Below, piece after piece: positions 25,593-36,009 of a stretch of DNA of 64,000 bases. The notes beneath the pieces are model-generated. The model saw only the letters and a list, made by a program, of their open reading frames with translations, did no database searches and was not told the origin of the DNA. The stretch spans positions 10,969,501-11,033,500 of the forward strand of contig CM034550.1 of assembly GCA_020055645.1 (NCBI GenBank), written 5' to 3'. Made by a program: the position numbers and the translations under genes. Numbering within the stretch: the stretch's first letter is position 1; every line of letters starts with the position of its first letter. This DNA comes from Tomocerus qinae. Its lineage: Eukaryota; Arthropoda; Collembola; Entomobryomorpha; Tomoceridae.

Positions 25593-27734
25593 TTAAGCAC
25601 TAGCAGCTCGAATGGTTTGCATGACCTGTTGGGCGGTGTAAGGGCACCGTCCGTAAACACGAGAGCAAGCGTCAACAGTCTTGGCTTCAGCTCCCAAAAG
25701 AGCAGCGTAGCTGTAGGACAACTTGGCACGGGAAGCTTTGCTTGGGTTGGCTGGGATCTTCTCGTCATTACTACAAAATCAAAAAAATGTAACACACTAT
25801 TAATTTAAACTACCCCCAAAAAATATAATTAGCAATCTAATAAACTTTATTCAGAGAGTCATGAACCATAGAGTCGTAAAATCCTAAATCATGTGGTTTG
25901 GTATGGATGGTAAATGAAATGGAAAGTTGAGGAAGGGATATTAAGCTTCCAGGTTAGCTTCAATACACACAAAGTATATACTACATTGTGAGATAGCTCG
26001 TTCATTCATTTATGACTAATTGCTCGTTTTTTTTATTAGAGCAGACAAGGTACTTGTGCGAAAACCGGTTTCTCTACTTACTATAAGGTAAATGGAAAGT
26101 CTTACATGTAATCTAAAATAAATGCATTGAATATCTGGCTCGGCTACTTCAATGGGTCACTATTATACAAGTCTAACTAACGGTTAGTGGTTTGTTTGGT
26201 TTTCCTATTTATCTCTTACATGATTTTGCCGTGCTTTGCTTCACTCTGTTATGTCACTTTCCCTTTGAATACATAATCTATGAACCGTTGACTTTTTTTC
26301 TGATCTTGGGACGTTTCCTTAACTTTATGTGCGAGAAAACTAATCTGACAGCATTATCTAATGTATATATTGAATTAATAAGTTTAAGAAAATAGACTGG
26401 CAAAACTAGAAGTGCATCTGAATTATGACATCATTGCATTGTGCGTATGCAAATTTCATTTTGTCTGTCTGTCAAAGTGATTTTCACTTTGTCAAATGTC
26501 TTTTACTGTGAGAATTAGGCTAATTGTTATCTCTTTTCAAAATAATTCTTGCAAAGAGTCAACAAACTTATTAAATTCTTTAGGTACTAATTGTTTTGAC
26601 TGGGCTAAATGCTCGTTTAAGGTAATATAGACACCATAAAGATGCCCAGAAGGGATTTCTCACAACTTTTGAGATTTATATTCATGTGTCATTTCAGTTT
26701 AAGGCTATTTGTCTCGCCTGATTAGAAACTCACTGCTAATACCTTCTTTTACTTAAGTACTTGCAGTTTAGAAGAAATCTTATGCTAATCACGTCATTTT
26801 TAACGATGACTAATGCTTACCCGAACAATTTCAACATAAGTTTCTCATCTTCTTGGAGTTGGGGCTCGGGGGTGGCAGCCAATTCGCAGACAAGACGCAT
26901 ACCGCATCCCAATTGATCGTATTGCAAAACATCATCGACAGAGGCATCAGTTACTTGGATTTCGAGCTTTTCTGGGGTCTCCATTGCGGAAACGTCACGA
27001 CGTCTACGCCATCCGTGTCCGATATCAATGTTGTGATCTGATTAACAAACAGGAAATACATGATTTTTTTGGCACTAATTATCATCTTGTGGGGGAATTC
27101 AACAAGTACTGCATGCAGTTTCATGCACAAGTCATCAAATTATCCATTTTACAATTATAGAATTACAGAAATAAGGAAATTCCTTCAAGAGTATCAAAAG
27201 GAGCGGAAAAAACAGCTAGAGAAATGTATTTTTAGTGAAAAAACTTATTTTCATGCAAATCTTTAGCGGCAAAAATGGTTTTCATGCAAATTTTTAGCGG
27301 AAAAATGATTTTCATACAAATCAATTAGCGAAAAAATGATTTTCATGCAAATTTTTTAGCGAATAAAGAGATTTTCATGCAAATCTTTAGAGAAAAAGTG
27401 ATTTTCATGCAAATCTTCAGAGAAAAAAGTGATTTTCATGCAAATCGTTAAGGAAAAGTGTTTTAGACAGAAATGTTTGTTTAAAAAAGTGTAGATTTTG
27501 ACTTTGTATGGTACGTGCTGGTGTTGAATTCCAATAAAGGTGATACAACTTACGGTAGCTCCCACCTTGACTCAAATAAAGAAGTCCAGCAATGGCAGCA
27601 GCCTTTAACTTGAACAAAGCGTATTCAATAGGGATGATGACAGAGAGGGCTGGGATGGCCAAACCGCTCCCAGAACTTGGGAGGACAAGTCCGACGGCGA
27701 TGAAAGCAACAATGAGCAACACGCGGGTATTCAT
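25593..27734 (-). CDS. Secreted DM4/12-like protein
   Basis: Three coding exons: 27734-27554, 27037-26821 and 25770-25593; 191 residues, phases consistent. A signal peptide (RVLLIVAFIAVGLVLP) starts the protein. A hydrophobic segment follows (LAIPALSVIIPIEYALF, KAAAIAGLLYLSQGG), then a basic stretch HGWRRRRD. The C-terminal half has the spaced Cys pattern of the arthropod DM4/12 family: CGMRLVCELA, then about 60 residues later ACSRVYGRCPY. The function of that family is not established. Codons here are GC-rich compared with the surroundings, as in highly expressed genes. The ATG directly follows an acceptor (TTACTAG), so a noncoding first exon is expected, and one fits at 27884-28000. Confidence 0.8.
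27253..27445. repeat. Intronic tandem array of octamer motifs, period about 31 bp, 7 copies
   Basis: Within the first coding intron of the DM4/12-like gene. Each copy contains TTTTCATGCAAAT followed by a TTAG-A/G-rich spacer. ATGCAAAT occurs exactly at 27253, 27284, 27345, 27377, 27407 and 27438, and as ATACAAAT at 27314; spacings are 30-32. ATGCAAAT is the classical POU-factor octamer. Confidence 0.85.
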
Positions 27735-27883
27735 CTAGTAACAATTAACGAAAAACAAAACACTGTAAAATTCCGAAAATTAAAGTAGATGTTGAAATTG
27801 ATGTTGAAAATCACTTTTAAACAAGAAAATATCCAAAAAGTATCTTGATTGTAGTAAACTTCACGTTTTCGTAGTTATTTTAC

Positions 27884-28000
27884 CTTGGCTTTGTGTTGTG
27901 GTTGTCCGTAAACCCCGAATTGAATGAAAATACAATCAAAAAGAGCAAACTGAGGTAGCAGTAGATAGAACTGGAAGTGGAGGAAGCTGTTGGGTGAATG
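27884..28000 (-). other. Predicted noncoding first exon of the DM4/12-like gene
   Basis: Minus-strand donor CCAAG/GTAAAA at 27884-27883 lies below a TATA box at 28033-28025. Together with the acceptor immediately before the ATG at 27735, this gives a spliced 5' UTR. The upstream limit is estimated from the TATA spacing. Confidence 0.5.
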
Positions 28001-28024
28001 ATGTTAAGCCGGCATGGAAGTTGA

Positions 28025-28033
28025 CTTTATATA
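28025..28033 (-). promoter_or_regulatory. TATA box of the DM4/12-like gene
   Basis: TATATAAAG on the minus strand, about 30 bases above the predicted transcription start and 141 bases above the first donor site. Confidence 0.6.
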
Positions 28034-31000
28034 CGAAGGTTCGTCGCTTTCCCTCCAACCCAAACAGGTGGAAGACGCAAGTTTTCACTTTAGCAGTAGA
28101 ATTTTTGCAAATATATTTATTGCTAGCATTGTTAACATGCAAAGTTACTATTTAGCTGAGTTAGTGTGGCTAGTGGCTTTAGCTAAAGCAAAGCTAGTCG
28201 GAACATGTCTAGCAATATTATTATCAGTACATTACATACTTAGTACATGTACATACATAATATGCAGATATAGCGGAAAAACTCAATGGCTAAGGGGAAC
28301 TACGACGAGGAAAGGAAACTAGGTAACTAGAAAATTTATAAGTCTTTAAATGTATACGTGATTGCATTTATTCAACTATACTTGCATTTTCTACTTGTAC
28401 ATAATACGTCTATAGGTAACTAACCCCTAATAGCCAATTCTTTACATTCTCGTTTTCTAGTACAGACAGACATGTATTACATTACCTACCTACTACTTAC
28501 AATTATAATTATGACACACTTATTAGCTTAGGCTCACGCAATCATAATCTAATCTTGCTGCTAAAGCTATGAAATTAACTCCTAAGATATAATCCAGTGT
28601 AATGCTCAATAAAATACGTTGTCTTCTTGTCATGATTTGCCTCACTTCATTTTACTCTGCCTTTCCTATCAATCCTATTACTTACTTCCGGTATTCTCCA
28701 CCAAACCTTTATCACATGATGGATTAGTTCTTTTATCCACAAGGTACTTTGTAATACTTTTTAAAGTCAACTCGTTAACAACCTCAAAAATTACAGCCAC
28801 CTGTATAATTACTCATCATTCTCTGTGATGAGAATATTCGCCGAGAGATCCGAACCTCTGTTTTTTTATTCTTCTCTCTAATTCCCAAATGCACAAACAT
28901 ATTATACCTGTAAAAAGGTGTGAACCATTATTAAAATTTTCATGAAGCTACCTGTGGTTAATAAATAACCCACACACACACTATTCTATACCTATTATCA
29001 ACTACTTGTAAAAATACTGTAAGTGTGTGTACCCTAACTTTAATTTCAAATCGCTTCAGCTAATAACCACTTATACACAATTCACAATGCAATACTTACG
29101 CACCACAATAAAAGAATTGCTTATCATTATTGTTCCGTTTTAATGTCCAAATTGCTTAATTTCAGCTGTTCAACACTTGCCACTACCACCGGAAATAAAT
29201 AAAACCGTATTTATGACTTATTAATGTATTAATTCATTTTACACAGAAATAATTGAGGCTAATAAAAATGTAAAACATTTGCACTATTATTTACTAGGAC
29301 AAAAAACGTTTCTAATATTTACTAGCAATTCAGGCTCGCATCCAGAACAATCTACATTTCTTATTCCACAATTTTATTTTGTTAAAAGCAGTGAATGGAT
29401 GTTTAATTCATAAATCTCCGCCTGAAAGATATGTAAAATATTTATCTTTTCCAATATACCATTTACGTAATGAAAATTGATATCTGTAAGCAATTCAAGG
29501 AACAGTCGTAAAATGAATTATGGCGGCAAAAAAGGTTTAACATTTTTTTTGCAAGAAAATCTTGAATTTTATTGCTTATATCCGAATTTCTTTGGGAATG
29601 ATTTCTAATATCGATTTTTTCATATTTTTTAGGACACAGGGACACTAAGTAATGGTATAATAGAGGAAGCTCTTCCTTCCTATAAATTAAATATAAGTAA
29701 TCATTACGGAAACAGTGAGAGCAATTAGCGTGGGACAAGGCAGGATGAGTTCACAGCTTTGTTAAAGATATCAAGAGTGCTAATGTTGTATCTAAAGAGA
29801 ACTAATTGCATTTGGTGCATATATGCATCGCTTTGTAGTGGTTACAAATTCATTTAACTATACTCATTAATTAGAGGCACAAAAGGAAAAGGTGATTATT
29901 GGTAACTTAATAATTAATAGAATGCACAATAATAGAAGAAAAGATACAACTTTTACTTTTCTTTATTATTACCAAACTATTTGTGGTAACGGTGTTATAA
30001 GAAAGTCGTAAAAGGATGCTCCATAGGGCCGGATGTCATAATAAACTACTAATTAATACTCATCCTAAGCAGTAAACTCTTTTGGCTCAACTTACCTACC
30101 TTACCAACAAAACTATTGAATTTCTCATCCTTATCCAATTATCTAAACTTACGACTGCATTGAATAGTAGATAAATATACAGAATTGCATTCAATTGACA
30201 CTTCCTTCTACCTTCCAAGTTTTTCTGCCCTAATTTAAGTCAATTGTCATTGCAGACACAATAATTTTTATGTTATTTGCAAAAATACTATTAATTGCAA
30301 CAATTCTCATAGACACATAATACGTTTGTTCCTTCTTCCTTAAATGGTACTGAACACACGACGCACATCCACGAGGAACATTAGATAATATTTTCAATCG
30401 TGATTAAGTACCTGAACTTTTATTATGTTGACGGTAGTGCATTAGAAACTTGGCAATTAAGGTTTTAATTGCCATATTATGGATAAATTGATGGTTAGAT
30501 TAGAACTCGTCTGTATGCGTTTAATTTACACCTACGTATTTATTTCCCACGATCAAATAACTATTAAATAGCATCAAATAATATACTCAGAGTAAAGGTA
30601 GGATAATAATTTAAGAGTCAACGGTTATTATGTAGATCTACTTTGAAAGTATGTAGACAATGCAATTATTTATTAAATTACCTGTGTAAAGAGCAGACGC
30701 TTTAGGCATGAGGTGAGTAATGACATGACAGAACATACTAAATGTTTTCAAGTCAAGTTATTGACACTGTAAATTGGTCTAGATCAAAATAACCAGTTGT
30801 ACATAATATTTATGTATAATAAACTACCGTTACTACATTTAGAAGTGTCTCTAGTCCAGGTAATCAGATCTGAAAATAGAGATTGTACCAGATTGCACCT
30901 GAATTAAAATGCATTAGCGTCCAACTGTAATCTGCACCCTGTTCTCGTAGCCTTATTTGAAAATAATTTCCCCTTCAGTCATTTTACTGCTCGTTTTATT

Positions 31001-31168
31001 TTTATTCGAGAACTACGCTCTGTTACTCTCAACAATTTATCAGCTCGTAATTGAAACAATGTAAAAGAGCCAATAAAATATGATCTTGTGGGCAGGTTCA
31101 CAAATATATTAAATGTTGGCAATGCAGAAAATATTGTGCTATTGACCGATACTAAAAAAGGTACCTAA
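28034..31168. other. Intergenic DNA
   Basis: About 3.1 kb of AT-rich sequence between the DM4/12-like gene and the retrotransposon. Open frames are short and unsupported; no repeat or RNA gene recognised. Confidence 0.45.
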
Positions 31169-31172
31169 ATAT

Positions 31173-31822
31173 TATCACACGTAAATATGATTGCTATTAT
31201 GATTATAGTTCAAAGGTTCTAGTTTACGTGAGTATTAATTTAAGTTGTAGGAATATGATTATCCCAAGATTACAAGTTCTATATGAATTTTAGTTTATAA
31301 GAAATATGATACGTTTTGTTTGGCAACTGTTATGGCAAAGAATATGACACATGCAAACGCTACACAGACAGGAGTAGTTTTACATAGTGTACATATTTAT
31401 TTGCTGGTAAAGAATGAGATCAAAGATTATTACATAAATAAATTACAAAGGCACAATCAATCACACTGTGCTAATAGATAAATGGAAAGATCTCACCAGC
31501 ATGCAGAAATATTATTTACAATCCGGGATAGTCTTTGATTCCAGTAGTCGCACTGGTCGTCGTCACTTCGGTGTCCAATGATCCTCTGGCACAAGTCGTC
31601 AGTTCTGGGAAATCCACTGTTGTCCAGTCCAGAGCAAATGGGAATCCACACCGTCAAGCCAAGAGAGTAACAATCACACACGACCAAGTCCAACCACCGT
31701 CAAACACGTTCTGATCGTCTCGTTGGGAAATACCAACCAGGCGAGCAGTTGTAATGTGTCTTCCAGCGCCAAACTAAGATGTTGGCGATGGGAGGCACAT
31801 TTTAGTTCCCCATATCATTACA
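31173..31822 (-). repeat. 3' LTR of the retrotransposon
   Basis: 650 bp. On the minus strand it starts TGTAATGATATGGGG and ends ACGTGTGATA. Preceded on that strand by the polypurine tract. Matches 38297-38946. Confidence 0.93.
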
Positions 31823-31836
31823 ACCCCCCCTCTTGT
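31823..31836 (-). other. Polypurine tract
   Basis: On the minus strand ACAAGAGGGGGGGT lies immediately before the TG that opens the 3' LTR. This is the expected site of plus-strand DNA priming. Confidence 0.85.
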
Positions 31837-32546
31837 AATAAAGCCTACTAGTGCGTAAGGCTTCCGTTTACGGAAAAAAAATTATACAAAATGAGCAATG
31901 GTAGGTGACCCAACAAAATGAAGCCATTGCCAGTCCAAATGCCCACAGGGGTTAGGATAGGAATATAGGTAGGAAAACTATAGTCAACAGTACTCACTAG
32001 TGCATTATAATATAGATAGATAAAACTATACAAAATAGCTAGAATATCAATGGTAAGTTCTCTATTAGTTTGGCGAAAATAGCAAAGAGCATGCATGGCA
32101 TTCCAAGGCAAGTGACCCAACTACTAATAATGATCTGCATGTGAAATGAATTGCCAGCCGTCTGTTTTGCTACGACTGAAACCCGTTTCGGCAGAAAACA
32201 CCCGATTTCATCGCCCTCCCCTTTTGTGCAAAGGCGTCTATTGACCACCTGGAGATTCGTTCGAATGAAATACGAGGTTTATAGTGTAAATCCTGCCGCC
32301 CTCCCTCAAAATGATGTTCACAGGATCATCAGGGATTTGATCGAGCCCGGATTACACATAGTGCAGTACAATTAAGCCATCTTAGCCTTTAAGGGAAACA
32401 AAACTCTTATAAGTGCTAAATGCCGCACACGAGAAAATAACATAGATTGTAGCCTTAGAAAAACATTAAACTGGCTAACAAAATCTATCCATATTAGCTA
32501 GGCAAGTACAAAGTATATATTTATAAAAATATACAATATATAGAAT

Positions 32547-34214
32547 TTAAATTCTATAGTTGACTCGAGGAACTTTTTGTAAGCGAGTCGATCGACGCTG
32601 AGCCGATGTCGAGGCATTAGATTTCGTCGAGGTAGGTAATTTGGGTGTTGTGTCAATATTAGGTGGTGAAGGAGGTGGTATATTCGGAGTGCTTGAGCTG
32701 GCTATAGCTGGATCTGGTTGAGAGCCTGCATCTGCAACATTATCAGAAACACCATAATTAGAATTGCCCCTTAATTCATGTAATGATGGGGTATAGGATG
32801 TATTTGACTCATCCGTTGGTGTTGGTGATGGTGACAGCCGCTCCGATGGCAGAGGCGAAAGAAATCCTAGTTGCTCCGGATTCCTTGGGTGGTATCGGCG
32901 CAGAAACTGTATATGAAGGTGACGACGGATAGTGCCATCCTCCAATTCAACGTCATAGGAGAGTCCATTTGACGATCTTGCCGATATCCTCCCGATCCGA
33001 CTGTCATACAGAGGAGCCAAGCCTGCAACGACGCCTTTTTCCTTAGAGGAGAGAGTGACGTCCTTCATAACCACGTAGTCTCCGATCTCAAAAGAGTCGT
33101 CTCTGTGCTGCGCATCATAATGCCGCTTTTGTCGCTCTTTAGCCACCTGTAAATTTTTAGAAACAAGATGACACAAATTAGTATAGGCCAAATTACGGTC
33201 ATAAATGTATTCGCTATTTGGTGAGTCCGTTTGGAGAGACTCAGCTGTTACATCATCATACATCGCAATGTCAAAAGGCAATTTTGGTTCACGATTATAC
33301 ATAAGCTGGAAAGGTGAAACCCCTGTGGAGTCGTGAATTGCAGTGTTTATAGCCAGCTTAAAAAGTTGGATATGAATGCTCCATTTATTGTGGCCGCAAT
33401 CCTCCACATATGCTTTAATCATTGGCTTTAAAGTACGATTTACTCGTTCAGCCAAATTGGATTGAGGGGTGTATACCGACGTAAATATGTGATTTATGTG
33501 CCACTGTTTGCACATAAAATCCAGCAAGTTAGAGCGCATATTAGATGCGTTATCGGAAACCAAGACCTTTGGCATGCCAAATCTGCAAAATATCTCATTT
33601 TCAAGGATTTTTGCTAGGCATTGCGATGATGCGACTCTCACTGGGAAAAGTTCCACCCACTTGGTGAAAGAGTCGACGACTACTAAAATATAGCGAAATC
33701 TACCTGGCGAAGATGGAACATATGGTCCCATCAAATCGATATACAGAGTATGCCAGGGTGGAGTTATAGGAGAAGCTACCATGAGACCTGGAGGCTTCTT
33801 GTTGTCATATTTGACACGTTGACATTTGTCACAAGTTCTAATGTAGTTTTCAACGAAGGTTTTCATGCCTTTGAAATACACCCTCGTTTTCAATTTATGC
33901 AACGTCTTTTCGACGCCAAGGTGACCAGAATGTGGAGTATCATGAAACTGTCTAACAATTTCCTCCCGCAAAGATAATGGTATAACAGGCAAGAGATTAA
34001 GCTCGCTTTTTCTGTAGAGAATACCCTGAACGACAGAAAAATTTTCTGGGGTATCTCCTACCATGCTTTGAATTTCTGAGTCGCCCTTTTGAGCTTGGAG
34101 AATTTTCTTTTTGCTCAAAGTGCATGTTAAAACTACATTACATCTGTGAGTCGGAGGAAACATGATATCTCTATCCTCGTCTAAAAATGACGTGTCAGGG
34201 AAGATAATCTGCAA
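32547..34214 (-). CDS. Retrotransposon integrase (pol, 3' part)
   Basis: Frame of 555 codons encoding the integrase part of pol. The zinc-binding HHCC domain is seen as H..GHLGVEKT followed by TCDKCQRVKY. The DDE core is seen as YIDLMGPY, then VSDNASN and NLAERVNR. The segment RYILVVVDSFTKWVE is typical of Ty3/gypsy integrases. The C-terminal about 120 residues are Pro/Ser/Thr-rich and no chromodomain is evident. It overlaps the end of the RT/RNase H frame by about 20 bases in another frame and has no ATG where it begins, so it is not an independent gene: either a frame break or ribosomal frameshifting joins it to the upstream frame. Confidence 0.9.
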   Translation of the reverse strand: MQIIFPDTSFLDEDRDIMFPPTHRCNVVLTCTLSKKKILQAQKGDSEIQSMVGDTPENFSVVQGILYRKSELNLLPVIPLSLREEIVRQFHDTPHSGHLGVEKTLHKLKTRVYFKGMKTFVENYIRTCDKCQRVKYDNKKPPGLMVASPITPPWHTLYIDLMGPYVPSSPGRFRYILVVVDSFTKWVELFPVRVASSQCLAKILENEIFCRFGMPKVLVSDNASNMRSNLLDFMCKQWHINHIFTSVYTPQSNLAERVNRTLKPMIKAYVEDCGHNKWSIHIQLFKLAINTAIHDSTGVSPFQLMYNREPKLPFDIAMYDDVTAESLQTDSPNSEYIYDRNLAYTNLCHLVSKNLQVAKERQKRHYDAQHRDDSFEIGDYVVMKDVTLSSKEKGVVAGLAPLYDSRIGRISARSSNGLSYDVELEDGTIRRHLHIQFLRRYHPRNPEQLGFLSPLPSERLSPSPTPTDESNTSYTPSLHELRGNSNYGVSDNVADAGSQPDPAIASSSTPNIPPPSPPNIDTTPKLPTSTKSNASTSAQRRSTRLQKVPRVNYRI

Positions 34215-35907
34215 CTGTGTTATCCTTCCCTTTGATGTATTGAATATGTGGGCTCCATTCTTGCAACATTATGGCCCACCTCATCAGCCGATGTGAAGTA
34301 TTCCTCATGCGATCTAGCCAAACTAATGCTTTATGGTCAGTCTGAAGTATAAATTCTTGACCATCTATGTACTCACGGAATTTTTCCAGTGCGTATATGA
34401 CAGCATAAAGTTCTTTCTCGCTACTCGAGTAGTTATGCTGAGCAGATTCCATTGTTTTGCTTGCGAAACTAATGACTCGTTCATGTCCTGACTCATCTTC
34501 TTGAGCTAAAACAGCTCCAAAACCAGTGCCACTGCCATCACAGCGTACTACAAAAGGTTTAGTGAAATCAGGATATGCAAGAACTAGATCTGAAGCCATG
34601 GCCGACTTTAGTTGATTAAATGCTGACTCTTCTGTCTCTGACCAAGTGAATTTTTTCTTGGTGGAGCACAGAGCATATAATGGTTTACAAACTCCTGCCA
34701 TGTTCTCAACAAAATTACGGTAAAAACCGACCATGCCAAGAAATTTGCGTAAGGCTCTACGTGAACCTGGAGATGGTAAATTAAGGATGGATGCAACCTT
34801 TTCCGGATTTTTCTCAATGCCTTTTTCAGAAACAATATGCCCCAAGTATTTGACTCGAGTCTTTCCAAATGTGCATTTCGAAGGGTTAATAGTAATGCCA
34901 GCCTCCTGAAGACGCGACAAAACCTCCTCTATGTGTTTTAGATGATCTGAGTAAGTTTTTGAATATATCAAAATATCATCTTGATAAACCAAAACAAAAT
35001 CTTCTAAACCTGACAAAACTTCATTCATGAGACGCTGGTAAGTGGCACTAGCATTTCGCAATCCAAAAGGCATGACGGTGAACTCAAATAGGCCTCTTTC
35101 CGTCATAAATGCAGTATATTTGCGACTACCTTTGTCTAATAGTACTTGCCAATAGCCTTTTTCACAATCGATAACTGACAGGTATTTTGCCATGTACAGT
35201 TTCTGTAGCAGACTATAAATTAGAGGAATAGGAAAAGTTTCATGCTTAGTATATTTATTGATATACCTAAAATCCACAATAAATCTCCATTCGCCATTTG
35301 GTTTTTCTCGTAGAAGAACAGGAGATGCATAATCAGATGTACTAGGCTCAATCACCCCCATTTCTAACATTTTATCTACTTCACTATTTATGGCAGCATG
35401 TTTCTTAGGAGAAGTAGGATACGGGCGTTGACGTTTTGGCTTTTCTTCAGTGAGAACAATTTTATGTGTAGTGACATTAGTCCTACCTAATGGTGCGTCC
35501 ACCACAGACGGAAACTTTTCAAGTAATTTCCTTATTTCGTCTTTCTCATAATCTTTTAGAGTTTGGAGAGTGCGAATAGGAAAATTACTTGACTTGTCAA
35601 TTACCAAATCAAATTGCTCAAGATGCCAAGTAGGGGAGAAACCCCACCTTAACTTTGCCATATCTAAGATAATACCACATTTATGCAAAAAGTCACTACC
35701 CAAAATGAAGTCGGTAGATGAATCAACGACACAAAACTTTCTGCGGTATATTCTATTTCCTAATCGAAAACGTATAGCTATAGAACCTTTAGGTTCAATT
35801 TCAGATCCATCAAGCATAACTATAGGACCTTCTAGCCATGGAAGTAATTTTTGGTTGGAAGATATGAGTCTAGGAGAAACAACTGATAATGTTGATCCCG
35901 TATCCAC
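34195..35907 (-). CDS. Retrotransposon protease, reverse transcriptase and RNase H (pol, 5' part)
   Basis: Frame of about 570 codons. The protease active site DTGST is at its very start. Reverse transcriptase motifs follow: RFIVDFRYINKYT, PFGLRNASATYQRLM and the catalytic YQDDILIYS. RNase H motifs (RCDGSGTGFGAVL, SSEKELYAVIYALEKF, QTDHKAL) complete it. It ends near ADYLP, where most relatives continue through Ser-Arg into integrase. Upstream of DTGST the protease-like sequence continues in a different frame toward gag, so this frame appears to be entered by a shift. Confidence 0.93.
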   Translation of the reverse strand: MDTGSTLSVVSPRLISSNQKLLPWLEGPIVMLDGSEIEPKGSIAIRFRLGNRIYRRKFCVVDSSTDFILGSDFLHKCGIILDMAKLRWGFSPTWHLEQFDLVIDKSSNFPIRTLQTLKDYEKDEIRKLLEKFPSVVDAPLGRTNVTTHKIVLTEEKPKRQRPYPTSPKKHAAINSEVDKMLEMGVIEPSTSDYASPVLLREKPNGEWRFIVDFRYINKYTKHETFPIPLIYSLLQKLYMAKYLSVIDCEKGYWQVLLDKGSRKYTAFMTERGLFEFTVMPFGLRNASATYQRLMNEVLSGLEDFVLVYQDDILIYSKTYSDHLKHIEEVLSRLQEAGITINPSKCTFGKTRVKYLGHIVSEKGIEKNPEKVASILNLPSPGSRRALRKFLGMVGFYRNFVENMAGVCKPLYALCSTKKKFTWSETEESAFNQLKSAMASDLVLAYPDFTKPFVVRCDGSGTGFGAVLAQEDESGHERVISFASKTMESAQHNYSSSEKELYAVIYALEKFREYIDGQEFILQTDHKALVWLDRMRNTSHRLMRWAIMLQEWSPHIQYIKGKDNTVADYLP

Positions 35908-36009
35908 TAAAGCATCATATGTGTTGCTTTACATGGATGGGAATAATAGGAACTAATCGGTCGGGATTTCTTTGGATGGATGGATGAGTGACGACAATCC
36001 CATGGACCG

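Noticed and set aside
31493..31693. 66-codon frame present in both LTRs
   Set aside because: Identical because the LTRs are duplicates. It lies wholly within LTR sequence and shows no protein family.
34195..34214. Integrase frame as an independent ORF with its own start
   Set aside because: The frame begins with TTG rather than ATG in the overlap with RNase H, and integrase is normally part of pol. A frame change is the simpler reading.
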